Positions 1-8,888 of a stretch of DNA of 64,000 bases are shown one piece after another. Source of the stretch: JAPULR01 sp963665075 (lineage in GTDB: Bacteria > Chloroflexota > Dehalococcoidia > Lucifugimonadales > GCA-2712585); contig OY762063.1 in the NCBI GenBank assembly GCA_963665075.1, positions 248,001 to 312,000 on the forward strand, given 5' to 3'. The first letter of the stretch is position 1. Every line of letters begins with the position of its first letter. Made by a program: the position numbers and the translations under genes. Under the pieces are notes generated by a model. The model had not been told where the DNA came from, did not search any database, and was given only the letters and a program-made list of their open reading frames with translations.

Positions 1-1505
1 TCACCGCCCGCCACGAGCAGACCGCCGCCTACATGGCCGACGGCTACACCCGCTCCACGGGCAAGATCGGCGCCGCGCTGGTGGTGCCGGGGCCGGGTTT
101 GCTCAACGCCGCCGCCGGCATCGGCACCGCCTACGCCTCCTCGTCGCCCGTCCTGCTTCTGGCGGGCCAGGTCGAGAGCTACAACATCGGCAAGGGCGCG
201 GGCGCCGTCCACGAAGTCGTCGACCAGCTCGACGTCGTCAAGAACATCACCAAGTGGCGCTCGACAATCATGGAGCCGGCCGAAGCGCCGGAGGCCGTGC
301 ACGAGGCGATGAAGCAGTTGCAGACGGGCAGGCCCCGTCCGGTGGCCCTCGAAATTCCCTCCGACGTGCTGGCCCAATCGTCGGACGTGGACCTGATGGA
401 GCGGGAAGTCTTCGCCAAGCAAGCGCCGCCGTCGGACGCCATAAACCAGGCGTTGGACATTCTCAGCAAGGCCGAACGCCCCATAATCTGGGCGGGAGGA
501 GGCATAAACCTTTCCGACGCCAACGAGGAATTAACACGTCTGGCGGAAGCGCTGAACGCCGCCGTCATCGTCACCGCCGAGGGCAAGGGCGCCATCCCGG
601 AGAACCACCCCAACTACGTCGGCCCCTACTACTACAGCCACGGGCCGGGCCATCGCGTTCTGCCCCAGAGCGACGCGATACTGGCCGTGGGCACCCGCCT
701 CCATTTCTTCACCCCCGTTTCGTGGAGCTTCAAGCCCGACCAGCCCATCATCCACGTGGACGCCGACCCGGAGGAGTTGGGGCGGAACTGGCCGGAGGAA
801 GTCAGCATCTGCGCCGACGCCAAATTGTCGATTCAGGCATTGTTGGACGGAATGAAGCAACGCGGCAACGCCAGCAAGTGGACGGCGGAGGAAATCGCCC
901 AACACCGGGCGTTGGACTACAAGGACACGACGGAGAAGGCCCCCAACCAGGTACGCATCATCGAATCAATCAGGTCAGAGTTGAATGACGACGCCGTTCT
1001 CATCAGCGGCATCTCCAGCATCGGCTACTGGTCCCACCTGGCCTTCCCCGTGCTGACGCCCCGCTCCTACCTGAACACCTCCTATTTCGCCACCCTGGGC
1101 TACGCCTTCCCCACCGGCCTGGGCGCGAAGGTTGGCAATCCCGACCGGCAGGTAGTGGTCGTCACCGGCGACGGCGGCTTCATGTACGCGTTGCCCGACC
1201 TGGCGACGGCGGTTCAGGAAGGCATCAACACGGTGACGGTGGTGTTCAACGACGGCGCCCTGGGGGCTTCCCTGCGAGACCAGCAGGTGCGATACAAGGG
1301 ACGGGTCATCGGCACCGAACTGCGGAATCCCGACTTCGCCGCCACGGCCCAAGCCTTCGGGGCGGTCGGCGTCACGCTTGAACATTATGACCAGTTGGGG
1401 CCGGCCATCGCCGACGCGCTGAAGTTGGACAGGCCCGTCATCATCGACTGCCCCATCGAAAGCTGGACGCCGCCCTTCCAGATAGCGCCGCCGGGCAGCT
1501 TGTAG
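1..1505 (+). CDS. ThDP-dependent acetolactate-synthase-like enzyme, 5' truncated by window edge
   Basis: The reading frame is open to the left edge (codons begin at base 3), so the N-terminus is missing. The first visible residues carry R-H-E-Q; this Glu is the conserved ThDP-activating residue of the PYR domain. The central NAD/FAD-like domain follows, then the PP domain with GDGGF and, about 26 residues later, FNDG, the Mg-ThDP motif. The fold is that of the acetolactate synthase / oxalyl-CoA decarboxylase / benzoylformate decarboxylase superfamily, which cleaves or forms C-C bonds next to a keto acid. The substrate cannot be read from sequence. A paralogue lies at 43168-44805. No regulatory small subunit is adjacent, which argues against a dedicated valine/isoleucine biosynthetic enzyme. 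Confidence 0.9.
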   Translation, partial: TARHEQTAAYMADGYTRSTGKIGAALVVPGPGLLNAAAGIGTAYASSSPVLLLAGQVESYNIGKGAGAVHEVVDQLDVVKNITKWRSTIMEPAEAPEAVHEAMKQLQTGRPRPVALEIPSDVLAQSSDVDLMEREVFAKQAPPSDAINQALDILSKAERPIIWAGGGINLSDANEELTRLAEALNAAVIVTAEGKGAIPENHPNYVGPYYYSHGPGHRVLPQSDAILAVGTRLHFFTPVSWSFKPDQPIIHVDADPEELGRNWPEEVSICADAKLSIQALLDGMKQRGNASKWTAEEIAQHRALDYKDTTEKAPNQVRIIESIRSELNDDAVLISGISSIGYWSHLAFPVLTPRSYLNTSYFATLGYAFPTGLGAKVGNPDRQVVVVTGDGGFMYALPDLATAVQEGINTVTVVFNDGALGASLRDQQVRYKGRVIGTELRNPDFAATAQAFGAVGVTLEHYDQLGPAIADALKLDRPVIIDCPIESWTPPFQIAPPGSL

Positions 1506-1580
1506 CCGTCGTCTCATTGCATAGACCTTGAGCCAAATCGTCATCTTCACAACTGAAATTCAGGAGGATTCGTAACGCCC

Positions 1581-2396
1581 ATGATTGGACGAAGCAAAGG
1601 CGTTGGAATAGTCGAAATCTACGGAACCATCGGAAGCGGGTCGCAGATTACGGAGCAGATGAAGCTCCTCAGCGATGCGAATTTCAACAAGCGGGTTCAG
1701 GCCGTGCTGCTGGACGTCGACTCGCCGGGCGGCACCGTCGGCGGTTCCGAGGCCCTCTATTACATGCTGCTGCGGGTGGCGAAGAAGAAGCCCGTGGTCG
1801 CGTACATTCGCGGCATGGGCGCTTCCGGCGCGTACCTGCTCTGCTGCACCGCGTCCAAAATCATCAGCCTGCCGTCGGCCCTCGTCGGCTCCATCGGCGT
1901 TCTATACGTGCGTCCCGCCATTCAAAATCTGTTGCAGAAGGCGGGCGTGGGCCTGACGATTTACAAGGGCGGGCAGTACAAGGACATGACGGGGTTCTGG
2001 CGCAACCCCACGGACGAGGAGAATGAGAAGTTCGACCTGATGATTGCGGAGACTCACGAGATGTTCGCCCACAGCGTGGCCAAGGGGCGCAATCTTGACG
2101 ACGAGAAGATTAAGGAGTTGGCCACGGGGGAGGCGTTTACCGGGTTGAGGGCCGAGAAGCTGGGGTTGGTGGACGAATTGGGGGACTTCCACTACGCGCT
2201 GGACGTGGCGGCGGAGTTGGGCGATGTGAAGCCGAATCCGATTTGGATACGTCCGAAGCGGGGTCTGCTGGAGCGGTTCGCCGGTAGGTTCGGTAGGGGG
2301 ATGGCCGCGGGATTCGCGTCGGGACTGCGGGCGGAACTGCCCGGGGGTTTGTACTACGGGAATCCGACGATGTTCGGCGGGAAGTGGGGGGAATAG
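1581..2396 (+). CDS. sppA: SppA-like S49 serine peptidase, cytoplasmic-looking short form
   Basis: This is a 271-residue member of the signal peptide peptidase A / S49 family. The oxyanion strand motif DSPGGTVGGS is at about residues 47-56. The nucleophile is in GMGASGAY (Ser82), and the general-base Lys is in GGQYKD (Lys134). The 52-residue spacing matches the Ser/Lys dyad known from the Bacillus enzyme. Start ATG 1581 is preceded by AGGAGG at 1562-1567. Unlike classical SppA there is no N-terminal membrane segment; the protein begins directly with the first strand of the ClpP-like fold. It may act in the cytoplasm or bind the membrane through its C-terminal Gly/Arg-rich tail. It stands 76 bp after the ThDP gene on the same strand. 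Confidence 0.88.
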   Translation: MIGRSKGVGIVEIYGTIGSGSQITEQMKLLSDANFNKRVQAVLLDVDSPGGTVGGSEALYYMLLRVAKKKPVVAYIRGMGASGAYLLCCTASKIISLPSALVGSIGVLYVRPAIQNLLQKAGVGLTIYKGGQYKDMTGFWRNPTDEENEKFDLMIAETHEMFAHSVAKGRNLDDEKIKELATGEAFTGLRAEKLGLVDELGDFHYALDVAAELGDVKPNPIWIRPKRGLLERFAGRFGRGMAAGFASGLRAELPGGLYYGNPTMFGGKWGE

Positions 2397-2400
2397 AAGG

Positions 2401-3198
2401 CTATTCCAGCAGCGCTTTCACCTCCTGCCACAGCGATTCTTTTTCGTCCATTGACATTTCGTCGAAGTTGACGCCGCGTTCCTTAGCCAGCCGTTCCATC
2501 GTCAGGTAGCGATCTCTGAACTTGCGGTTTGCCTGCCTGAGCGCGTCTTCGGCGTGGATTCCCTGCCACCGTGCCAGATTGACGAGGGCGAAGAGCAGGT
2601 CGCCGAATTCCGCTGCCTTTTCCTCCGCGCTTTCGGCGGCGACCACCTCCCGCGCCTCCTCGGCTATCTTGTCGATAACGCCGTCCACGTCGTCCCAATC
2701 GAAGCCGACGCGGGCGGCCCGCTCCCCCATAAGTTGTGTGTAGGCGAGGGCGGGCGTCTCAGGCGGAATGCCCTCGACGGCGGAGCGTTTCTTCCCCTCG
2801 GCGCGCTTCAGCTTCTCCCAGTTGCGCTCCACCTCGCGGGCGTCGGCAACCTTGGCGTCGCCGAATACGTGGGGATGACGACGCACCAGCTTGTCGGCGC
2901 TCTGGTTCATCACTTCCGTCAGGGTGAAGTCGCCGGACTTGCGGGCGATGTCGGCGTGAAAGAGAACCTGTAATAGCACGTCGCCCATCTCCTCCGAAAG
3001 CTGTTGGGGGTCTTGGGAGTCGATGGCCTCCAGCGCCTCGTAGCACTCCTCCAGCAGGTGGCGCTTGAGGCCGAGATGGGTCTGCTCCAGGTCCCAGGGG
3101 CAGCCGCCGGGGGAGCGCAGGCGGTCTACGATTCGGACGAGGGCCTCGAAGGAGGCGACTTCGCTTGAGAAGTCCGATGTGGGGTTTTCGCTGTTCAC
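2401..3198 (-). CDS. mazG: MazG nucleoside triphosphate pyrophosphohydrolase
   Basis: The protein hydrolyses NTPs or dNTPs to NMP and PPi (house-cleaning). Two tandem MazG domains are visible. The first has EECYE followed by EEMGD, the second EEAREV followed by EFGD, giving the EExxE...ExxD metal-binding pattern twice. GGCPWD near the N-terminus is the usual family opening. I chose GTG 3198 because the domain begins about ten residues later. The frame stays open upstream to 3354, but that extension overlaps the divergent membrane-protein gene and reads as low-complexity sequence. The stop lies 5 bp from the end of the converging sppA-like gene. Confidence 0.9.
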   Translation of the reverse strand: MNSENPTSDFSSEVASFEALVRIVDRLRSPGGCPWDLEQTHLGLKRHLLEECYEALEAIDSQDPQQLSEEMGDVLLQVLFHADIARKSGDFTLTEVMNQSADKLVRRHPHVFGDAKVADAREVERNWEKLKRAEGKKRSAVEGIPPETPALAYTQLMGERAARVGFDWDDVDGVIDKIAEEAREVVAAESAEEKAAEFGDLLFALVNLARWQGIHAEDALRQANRKFRDRYLTMERLAKERGVNFDEMSMDEKESLWQEVKALLE

Positions 3199-3259
3199 GG
3201 AGCGATTATAGGCGGCGGCTTCGTTGAATGACAAGCTGGGGAGTGATACCTTACCTGCC

Positions 3260-4012
3260 ATGAAGTCTCCCATCATTGGCGCAATTGTCGCCGTCCTGTT
3301 CGTTGCCGCCGTGCCGGTGTTCTTGATTGCCGCCAGCGTTGCCTGGGCGATCAACGACCTGGGTCTCTACGCCCGCGGCTTCGACAAATACGATATTCCT
3401 ACGGCGACGGGCATCGAGCGGGAGGATCTGATTCAGGCGGGGCGGGAGATTCAGGGATACTTCAACTCGACGCGGGAACCCCTGGAGGTGCGGACGACGA
3501 TTTACGGGCGCGAGCAGAGGTTGTTCAACTACCGCGAGGTCATACACATGGCGGACGTGAAGGGGCTGATATGGGGCGTTTACGGCGTGGGATTGTTGGC
3601 GCTGCTGTATATGCTGGGGGTTGGCGCGGCGGGATTTGTGCGCCGGGGTAGAAGTTTCGCGCCCGCCTTATGCCGTCGGATTCTGTGGGGAGCCGAGGCG
3701 ACGGTTGGGCTGGTGGCGTTGGTGGGGCTGATTTCGCTGGTGGCCTTCGACCAACTCTTCCTGCTCTTCCACCAGGTCAGCTTTGCAAACGATTTCTGGC
3801 AGTTGGACCCGCGGCGGGACTATCTGATTATGATGTTCCCGGAGGGCTTCTGGCTGGACGCGACGCTCTTCGTGGCGTTCCTGACGCTGGGCGGCGCGGC
3901 GGTTTTGGGCGCGGTGTCCGGGGGATGGTTGGTGTTTCGGAAGCCGGAGTTGCGGCGGAAGCTGGCGTCGCTGTTGAAGATGGATTCCCGCTTTCGCGGG
4001 AATGACGAGTAA
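3260..4012 (+). CDS. TIGR01906 / DUF1461 integral membrane protein
   Basis: The N-terminal membrane helix follows MKSPIIGAIV. Three further hydrophobic segments sit in the second half. The family signature is present in the last extracytoplasmic loop: FHQVSFANDFW, LDPRRDYLI and FPEGFWLD. The family occurs in lactobacilli, clostridia and Chloroflexota; its function is unknown. I prefer ATG 3260 to the upstream ATG 3224, because the latter would overlap the divergent mazG start region. The last residues (KMDSRFRGNDE) are encoded by a dispersed repeat at 3979-4007, so the repeat has supplied the C-terminal tail and brought in the stop codon. Confidence 0.85.
   Translation: MKSPIIGAIVAVLFVAAVPVFLIAASVAWAINDLGLYARGFDKYDIPTATGIEREDLIQAGREIQGYFNSTREPLEVRTTIYGREQRLFNYREVIHMADVKGLIWGVYGVGLLALLYMLGVGAAGFVRRGRSFAPALCRRILWGAEATVGLVALVGLISLVAFDQLFLLFHQVSFANDFWQLDPRRDYLIMMFPEGFWLDATLFVAFLTLGGAAVLGAVSGGWLVFRKPELRRKLASLLKMDSRFRGNDE
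3979..4007. repeat. Dispersed palindromic repeat (family A) inside the 3' end of a gene
   Basis: One copy of the GGATTCCCGC-loop-GCGGGAATGACG element. It can fold into a hairpin with arms ATTCCCGC/GCGGGAAT. Here it is translated as the C-terminus of the DUF1461 protein. Confidence 0.9.
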
Positions 4013-4085
4013 GGGGTGCGGCAATCCGATTCTTAGCTCCGCTCAGAATGACAGGACGGGCCGGTGGGTTGCGATGACAGGATGG

Positions 4086-4313
4086 CTAGTGGGCCGCGCA
4101 AGCGCAGGCGCCGCCCGCGCAACCGCCGCATCCGCCCATCCCGGCGACGGGCTCCGCAAAGTCGCCGCCGGTGGAGACGAAGGCGGAGAATAGGGACAGC
4201 GCCTTCTTGGAGGGCAGTCCGCAATCCGGGCATTCGGCGTGGGACGTTCCCGCCGGCTGGAGGCGGTCAAACTTGACGTTGCACTCCGGGCAGACGTACT
4301 CATATATCGGCAT
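4086..4313 (-). CDS. FmdB-family zinc ribbon protein
   Basis: A 75-residue protein that begins MPIYEYVCPECN and contains a second CPDCG pair, so it forms a C-x2-C...C-x2-C zinc ribbon over residues 9-32. This is the FmdB/CxxC_CXXC_SSSS family, named from a putative regulator of formamidase but without proven activity. The C-terminal tail is very rich in Gly, Cys and Ala (GGCGGCAGGACACAAH), adding five more cysteines that could bind metal. It precedes mutM on the same strand but is separated from it by 76 bp. Confidence 0.85.
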   Translation of the reverse strand: MPIYEYVCPECNVKFDRLQPAGTSHAECPDCGLPSKKALSLFSAFVSTGGDFAEPVAGMGGCGGCAGGACACAAH

Positions 4314-4389
4314 CAGCTAATCCTCGAAAGTTGGTCTAACTTCATCTAAAGATACGCCACGTTTACGAATCGGTAAAGAGCCTCGACGT

Positions 4390-5202
4390 TCACGCCTGGC
4401 ACTTGGGGCAGAAGTAGGCGCCGCGTCCTCTGACGATTATCCGTTGGATAGGCTCGCCGCACTTGGCGCAGGGCGCGTTCGCCTTCCGTGGCACTTTCAG
4501 CGTGCCCAGCCCTTCCGCCGATTCCGTCGGCGGGCCGCCCTTCGACACGATGTCCGCCAGCTTGTCGATGGCCTGGGTGAGGATTTCGACGGTGGCCTTG
4601 TGCATCAACCCGCCCTGTTTGGGCGTCAAACTTCCCCCCGGCGTCAGGGGATGGACGGCGGCGTCGAACAGTATCTCGTCGGCGTAGATGTTGCCGATTC
4701 CGGCGATGACGGACTGCTCGCAGAGCAGGGCCTTGATGGGCGCCTTCCGGCGTTCCAGCCGCTCCATAAACACGTCCGGGGTGAAGGATTCGTCCAGCGG
4801 TTCAGGGCCCAGATTCCCGACGACGGGCGTTTCGTCTGACACGAGCTGCACCGTTCCCAGCTTGCGGGGGTCTACGAAAAGCAGGAACCAGTCGTCGTCC
4901 AGGGCGAAGAAGTTGCGCGTCATGGGGTGCCGGGGAGTGGAGGACTGTTCCAACAGCAGGGAGCCTGTCATACGCATGTGGAAGACGAGACTCTGCCCGT
5001 CGTCCAGCCTGAGCATGAGGAACTTGGCCCGGCGCGCGACTTCCCGCACGTGCTTGTGCAGGATGCCCAAAACCAGGTCTTCCAGCGACGTGCCCTGAAC
5101 GGCGCGCGGCCAGTCGAGGACGGCGCCGGTGAACTTTCGTCCCACCAGCCCCCGCCCCACAAGATAGCGGCGCATGGCCTCTACGTCCGGCAGTTCAGGC
5201 AT
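4390..5202 (-). CDS. mutM: Formamidopyrimidine-DNA glycosylase
   Basis: A 270-residue base-excision repair enzyme that removes oxidised purines such as 8-oxoG and nicks the AP site. The mature N-terminus PELPDVE supplies the catalytic Pro2 and Glu3; the family usually has PELPEVE. Lys60 in RRAKFL corresponds to the conserved Lys57. GIGNIYADEILF is the helix-two-turn-helix. The C-terminal zinc finger is CAKCGEP...RGRGAYFCPKC with the conserved Arg. The gene begins 10 bp after the polA stop on the same strand, so the two repair genes are probably co-transcribed. Confidence 0.97.
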   Translation of the reverse strand: MPELPDVEAMRRYLVGRGLVGRKFTGAVLDWPRAVQGTSLEDLVLGILHKHVREVARRAKFLMLRLDDGQSLVFHMRMTGSLLLEQSSTPRHPMTRNFFALDDDWFLLFVDPRKLGTVQLVSDETPVVGNLGPEPLDESFTPDVFMERLERRKAPIKALLCEQSVIAGIGNIYADEILFDAAVHPLTPGGSLTPKQGGLMHKATVEILTQAIDKLADIVSKGGPPTESAEGLGTLKVPRKANAPCAKCGEPIQRIIVRGRGAYFCPKCQA

Positions 5203-5211
5203 GGCCCAATT

Positions 5212-7992
5212 CTACCCCATGTCTCCCCAGGTTGCGCCCGCCTTTGTGTCCACCTTCAGGGGGACGGACATTTCGGCGTAGCCCTCCAGGGCGTTGGGCA
5301 TTTCCTCGTAGACTATCTCCTTGAGGGCGTCCAGCTGGTCTTCCGACGCCTCGAAGACGAGTTCGTCGTGGACCTGCAACAGCATCTTCGCTTCCAAATC
5401 GGAGTCCTCCATGCGGCGATGCACCCGAATCATCGCCAGCTTCATTATGTCCGCCGCCGTGCCCTGGACGGGCATGTTGATAGCCATTCGCTCCCCCGCC
5501 TGTCGCACTACACGGTTGGAGGCGTGGACTTCCGGGATGTACCGACGATGCCCCAGCAGCGTCTCCACGTAGCCGACGGCCTTCACCCGCTCCTTCACCT
5601 CGTCGAGATAGCCCTGGATGCCGGGGTACTTGTCGAAATAGGTCTGGATGAACTTGCGGCCTTCGTCCGGTGAAAATTCGGTCTGTTGGGAGATGCCGAA
5701 GGGCGAAAGGCCGTAGATGACGCCGAAGTTCAGCACCTTGGCGATGCGGCGATGGTCGGCGGTCACCTCGTCCATCGGCACGTCGAACATCATCGAGGCG
5801 GTGGCGGTGTGGATGTCCTCGCCTTTCAGGAACGCGTCTATCAGCGCCGAATCCTGGGAGAGATGGGCGAGGACGCGAAGCTCAATCTGGGAGTAGTCGG
5901 CGGCGAATAGAAGCCACGCGTCGCCGTTCATTCGAGGCGCGCGGAAGGCCTTCCGCACCTGGCGGCCCAACTCCGTGCGGATGGGGATGTTCTGGAGATT
6001 GGGGTCGTTGCTGGAGATGCGTCCGGTGGCTGAACCCGCCTGGTTGTAGCTGGTGTGGATGCGGTGGGTCCGCGGGTTGATGAGGGTGGGAAGGGAATCG
6101 ACGTAGGTGGACTTCAGCTTCGTCACCTGCCGGTAGTCCAACACCTTCTCAATGACCGGATGGGCGCCCTTCAAGGACTCCAATGAATTGGCGTCGGTGG
6201 AATAGCCCGTCTTCGTGCGCTTCGTCTTGGGCAGCCCCTGCTCTTCGAACAGCACCTGGCTCAGCTGCTTGGGCGAGCCAATCTTGAAGGCGTGGCCCAC
6301 GTCCTCGTAGATGGCGGTTTCCAACTCGGCAATCTTCATGCGAAGGTCTTCGGACATCTCCTGAAGGCTGCCGCCGTCCAGGGTTATGCCGTTGCGCTGC
6401 ATCCGGACAAGCACGTCGATAAGCGGCATTTCCATCTTCTCGAAGATGTCCCAGAAGCCGTTGTCCTTCAGCCGTTTTTCCAGGATGGGACGGAGCCGTC
6501 CGGCGTAGTCGGCGTCGGCGCAGGCGTAGGGAACCACGTCTTCGATGGGCACCTGGGCCATAGTTATCTGCTTGCGGCCCGTGCCGATGAGGGTCTTGAT
6601 GGGGGTCATTTCGAAGTTGAACATGTCCAGGGCCAGGTTCTTGAGGCCGATGGCCTTGATGCCCAGCAGATAGGCGGCCATCATCGTGTCGCAGGCCATG
6701 CCGCGAACGTGAATGCCGTAGTTGCCGAGGGCGGTGACGTCGTAGTTCAGATTGTGGCCGCACTTGGCGATTTGAGGGTCTTCCAGCAGCGGCTTCAACG
6801 CCGGCAGCACTTCTTCCAAGGGAAGCTGGCGGCCCTGCTGATGACCGACGGGAACGTACCACGCCTTGCCGGGCGAGGTGGAGAAGCTCAGGCCCACCAG
6901 GTCCGACGCCATCGGGCTGATGCTGGTGGTTTCCGTGTCGAAGGCGAACCGGCCCGCTTCGTGGAGAGACTCAATCATCCTGTCCAGCGCTTCTTGCGTG
7001 TCAACGCACGTGTAGTCGACGGGCGGGCCTTCATCCTTGGCGGGTTTGGAATCGGCGCCGGCGGGTTCGCCGTTGGCGTGGGGCACGCGGGAAACGACGC
7101 TTGCGAATTCCAACTCCCGCAGCAGATTCACCACGTCGTCCCGCTCGTAATTCCAGAAGCGGCACTCGTCCATTTCAAGTTCGACCGGCGCGTCCTTGCG
7201 TATGGTGGTGAGGACTTTGCCACGAAACGCCTCGTCCTTGTTTTCCATGAGAATCTTCTTGGCCCTGGGCGGCGTCACATCCTCGATTTGCTCATATATG
7301 CCTTCAATCGTTCCGAACTTGAGAAGCAGCTTGGTGGCCGCCACCTTTCCGAGTCCCGGCAGGCCGGGGATGTTGTCCGACGAGTCTCCCACGATAGCCT
7401 TGAAGTCCGGTTGCACGTCGGGTTCCAGCCCGCCGAAACGCTTCCGCACCTCCGTCTCGTCGTATATCTTAGGCCCGCGGAAGCTGGTGAAAATCTGCAC
7501 TCGCACGTTGGGAGAAACCAGTTGGAGAATGTCCGTGTCCCCCGTCAGGATGACCGTTTCGACGCCCTGTTGTTCCGCCTGCTGGGCAAGGGCGCCCAAA
7601 ACGTCGTCGGCTTCGAAGCCCGGAGCCTCTATCCGCTGTATGTTGAAGGCCGCCATCAACTGCTTCACCCGGTCGAACTGGTGTCGAAGTTCAGGCGGCG
7701 TCGGCGGTCGATGAGCCTTGTATTCGTCGTACATTTCGTGCCTGAAAGTCGGCGTGGGGGTGTCGAAGGCGATGATGCAGTGGGTGGGCTGAAAATCGGC
7801 GATTGCCCGCAGGAAGGTGTTGGAAAACCCGAAGACGGCGGTGGTGTCCTCCCCCTCGCGAGTGGTGAGATTCTGCCCCGGCGAGATGGCGTGGAAGGCG
7901 CGGTGAACCATTGCGTGGCCGTCCATAATCATAAGGAAGGGTTTGTCGCGCTTGAGGGGGAGGCTCATCATCGTTGCTTGTTCACGGGCCAT
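5212..7992 (-). CDS. polA: DNA polymerase I
   Basis: A full 926-residue Pol I. The 5'-3' exonuclease (FEN) domain spans about residues 17-300, with Asp24, EADD and GDTDILQ acidic clusters and the helix-hairpin-helix GLPGLGK. The 3'-5' proofreading domain is intact: DTE at 352-354, NLNYD at 414-418 and YACAD at 489-493. The polymerase domain has motif A DYSQIELRVLAH, motif B RRIAKVLNFGVIYG and motif C VHDELVFE. Start ATG 7992 follows AAGGTGGTG. mutM follows directly. Retention of all three proofreading motifs is worth noting, since many thermophilic and some Chloroflexota Pol I proteins have lost them. Confidence 0.98.
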   Translation of the reverse strand: MAREQATMMSLPLKRDKPFLMIMDGHAMVHRAFHAISPGQNLTTREGEDTTAVFGFSNTFLRAIADFQPTHCIIAFDTPTPTFRHEMYDEYKAHRPPTPPELRHQFDRVKQLMAAFNIQRIEAPGFEADDVLGALAQQAEQQGVETVILTGDTDILQLVSPNVRVQIFTSFRGPKIYDETEVRKRFGGLEPDVQPDFKAIVGDSSDNIPGLPGLGKVAATKLLLKFGTIEGIYEQIEDVTPPRAKKILMENKDEAFRGKVLTTIRKDAPVELEMDECRFWNYERDDVVNLLRELEFASVVSRVPHANGEPAGADSKPAKDEGPPVDYTCVDTQEALDRMIESLHEAGRFAFDTETTSISPMASDLVGLSFSTSPGKAWYVPVGHQQGRQLPLEEVLPALKPLLEDPQIAKCGHNLNYDVTALGNYGIHVRGMACDTMMAAYLLGIKAIGLKNLALDMFNFEMTPIKTLIGTGRKQITMAQVPIEDVVPYACADADYAGRLRPILEKRLKDNGFWDIFEKMEMPLIDVLVRMQRNGITLDGGSLQEMSEDLRMKIAELETAIYEDVGHAFKIGSPKQLSQVLFEEQGLPKTKRTKTGYSTDANSLESLKGAHPVIEKVLDYRQVTKLKSTYVDSLPTLINPRTHRIHTSYNQAGSATGRISSNDPNLQNIPIRTELGRQVRKAFRAPRMNGDAWLLFAADYSQIELRVLAHLSQDSALIDAFLKGEDIHTATASMMFDVPMDEVTADHRRIAKVLNFGVIYGLSPFGISQQTEFSPDEGRKFIQTYFDKYPGIQGYLDEVKERVKAVGYVETLLGHRRYIPEVHASNRVVRQAGERMAINMPVQGTAADIMKLAMIRVHRRMEDSDLEAKMLLQVHDELVFEASEDQLDALKEIVYEEMPNALEGYAEMSVPLKVDTKAGATWGDMG

Positions 7993-8155
7993 TGGTCACC
8001 ACCTTGCGGACTGTAGTCGGATGCGCCAGTTCAGGGTGATTATACACCAATGGCGCGGGATGGGCAGGGGTGGTGGAGAAGACGCGACGGCGTTTTGTGT
8101 GTTATTCTGACGTACACACGGAAACTTGAGATTCGGATATATCGGAGAAGTTGCG

Positions 8156-8440
8156 ATGGTAGAACCGATTCGCGTAGAACCCCGGCCTGGCTACAAGATA
8201 TGGATTGAGTACGACGACGGAGCCTCCGGGGAGATTGACTATTCGCATTTGGCCGGCAAGGGAGTTCTGAAAGCCTGGAACGAGCCGGGTTTCTTTGAGA
8301 AAGTGCACATTTCGCCTCATAGGTCTATCGCATGGAATGACGACATTGAGTTCTGCCCGGACGCCGCTTACATGGAAATTACGGGCAAGTCCTTCGAAGA
8401 GTTAATCGGGCAACCGGAGGCGCTTGCCGTCGATGGCTGA
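8156..8440 (+). CDS. DUF2442 domain protein
   Basis: A 94-residue protein with the DUF2442 pattern: EYDDGASGEIDYSHLAGKG followed by a C-terminal WNDDIEFCPDAAYMEITG. ATG 8156 is chosen because GGAGAAG ends 5 nt upstream; a TTG at 8126 is the alternative. The stop overlaps the start of the next gene by 8 bp, so the two are translationally coupled. DUF2442 and DUF4160 proteins are often found side by side in bacterial genomes and have been suggested to form toxin-antitoxin-like pairs; activity here is unproven. Confidence 0.8.
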   Translation: MVEPIRVEPRPGYKIWIEYDDGASGEIDYSHLAGKGVLKAWNEPGFFEKVHISPHRSIAWNDDIEFCPDAAYMEITGKSFEELIGQPEALAVDG

Positions 8441-8693
8441 AATTTGCCGCTTCTACGGCATAATCATCCGAATCCACAACCAGGACCATCAACCTCCTCA
8501 CTTTCACGTCCAATATGGCGAATACTATGTCAGGGTGATCATCGGAGATTCCTCCGAGGTGCAAGGGCGGCTGCCCCCACGGGCGCGGCGGCTGGTAAGG
8601 GAATGGACGTCCCTTCACAGAGAGGAACTGGGGGAAGCGTGGGAGAGGGCGCAGCGTATGGAGCCGCCCGGCAAGATTGCGCCGCTGGAGTGA
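8433..8693 (+). CDS. DUF4160 domain protein
   Basis: An 86-residue protein with the DUF4160 signature: ICRFYGIIIRI, then HQPPHFHVQYGE, then GRLPPRARRLVREW and a Leu/Glu-rich last helix. ATG 8433 lies within the end of the DUF2442 gene (overlap 8433-8440); a TTG at 8424 is less likely. With its partner it forms a compact two-gene unit between polA and a repeat-rich intergenic region. The conserved PPHFH histidines could bind metal or act catalytically, but no activity is established. Confidence 0.8.
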   Translation: MAEICRFYGIIIRIHNQDHQPPHFHVQYGEYYVRVIIGDSSEVQGRLPPRARRLVREWTSLHREELGEAWERAQRMEPPGKIAPLE

Positions 8694-8747
8694 GCGAAGG
8701 GACGACTGCGGGAATCTTCACCCTCACCTTAATCCTTTCCCTCAAGA

Positions 8748-8867
8748 AGACCTTTGCATAACTGCCGAATGCGTCATGCACCACGCCCGAATCACCCCCA
8801 TCTCAATCTTCCCCCATCAAGGGGGAAGAGGCTAATTGGCACTCTTGGGAGAGTTATGCAAAGGTCT
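8748..8867. mobile_element. MITE-like element with 16-bp perfect terminal inverted repeats
   Basis: AGACCTTTGCATAACT at 8748-8763 is repeated in perfect inverse orientation at 8852-8867. The 88 bp between them contain a copy of the family-B sequence (8791-8828) with its own hairpin CTTCCCCC-ATCAA-GGGGGAAG. There is no coding capacity. Single ends of the same sequence recur at 31111-31128, 39818-39833 and 56270-56287, each next to the family-B core. I see no obvious target-site duplication. Confidence 0.65.
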
Positions 8868-8888
8868 CCATCCAAGGGGAAGGGATGA

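Noticed and set aside
6292..8016. Long plus-strand frame antisense to polA
   Set aside because: Mirror of polA codon use; no ribosome site and no recognisable domain. The same holds for long frames antisense to atpD, atpA, the aminotransferase and the amidase.
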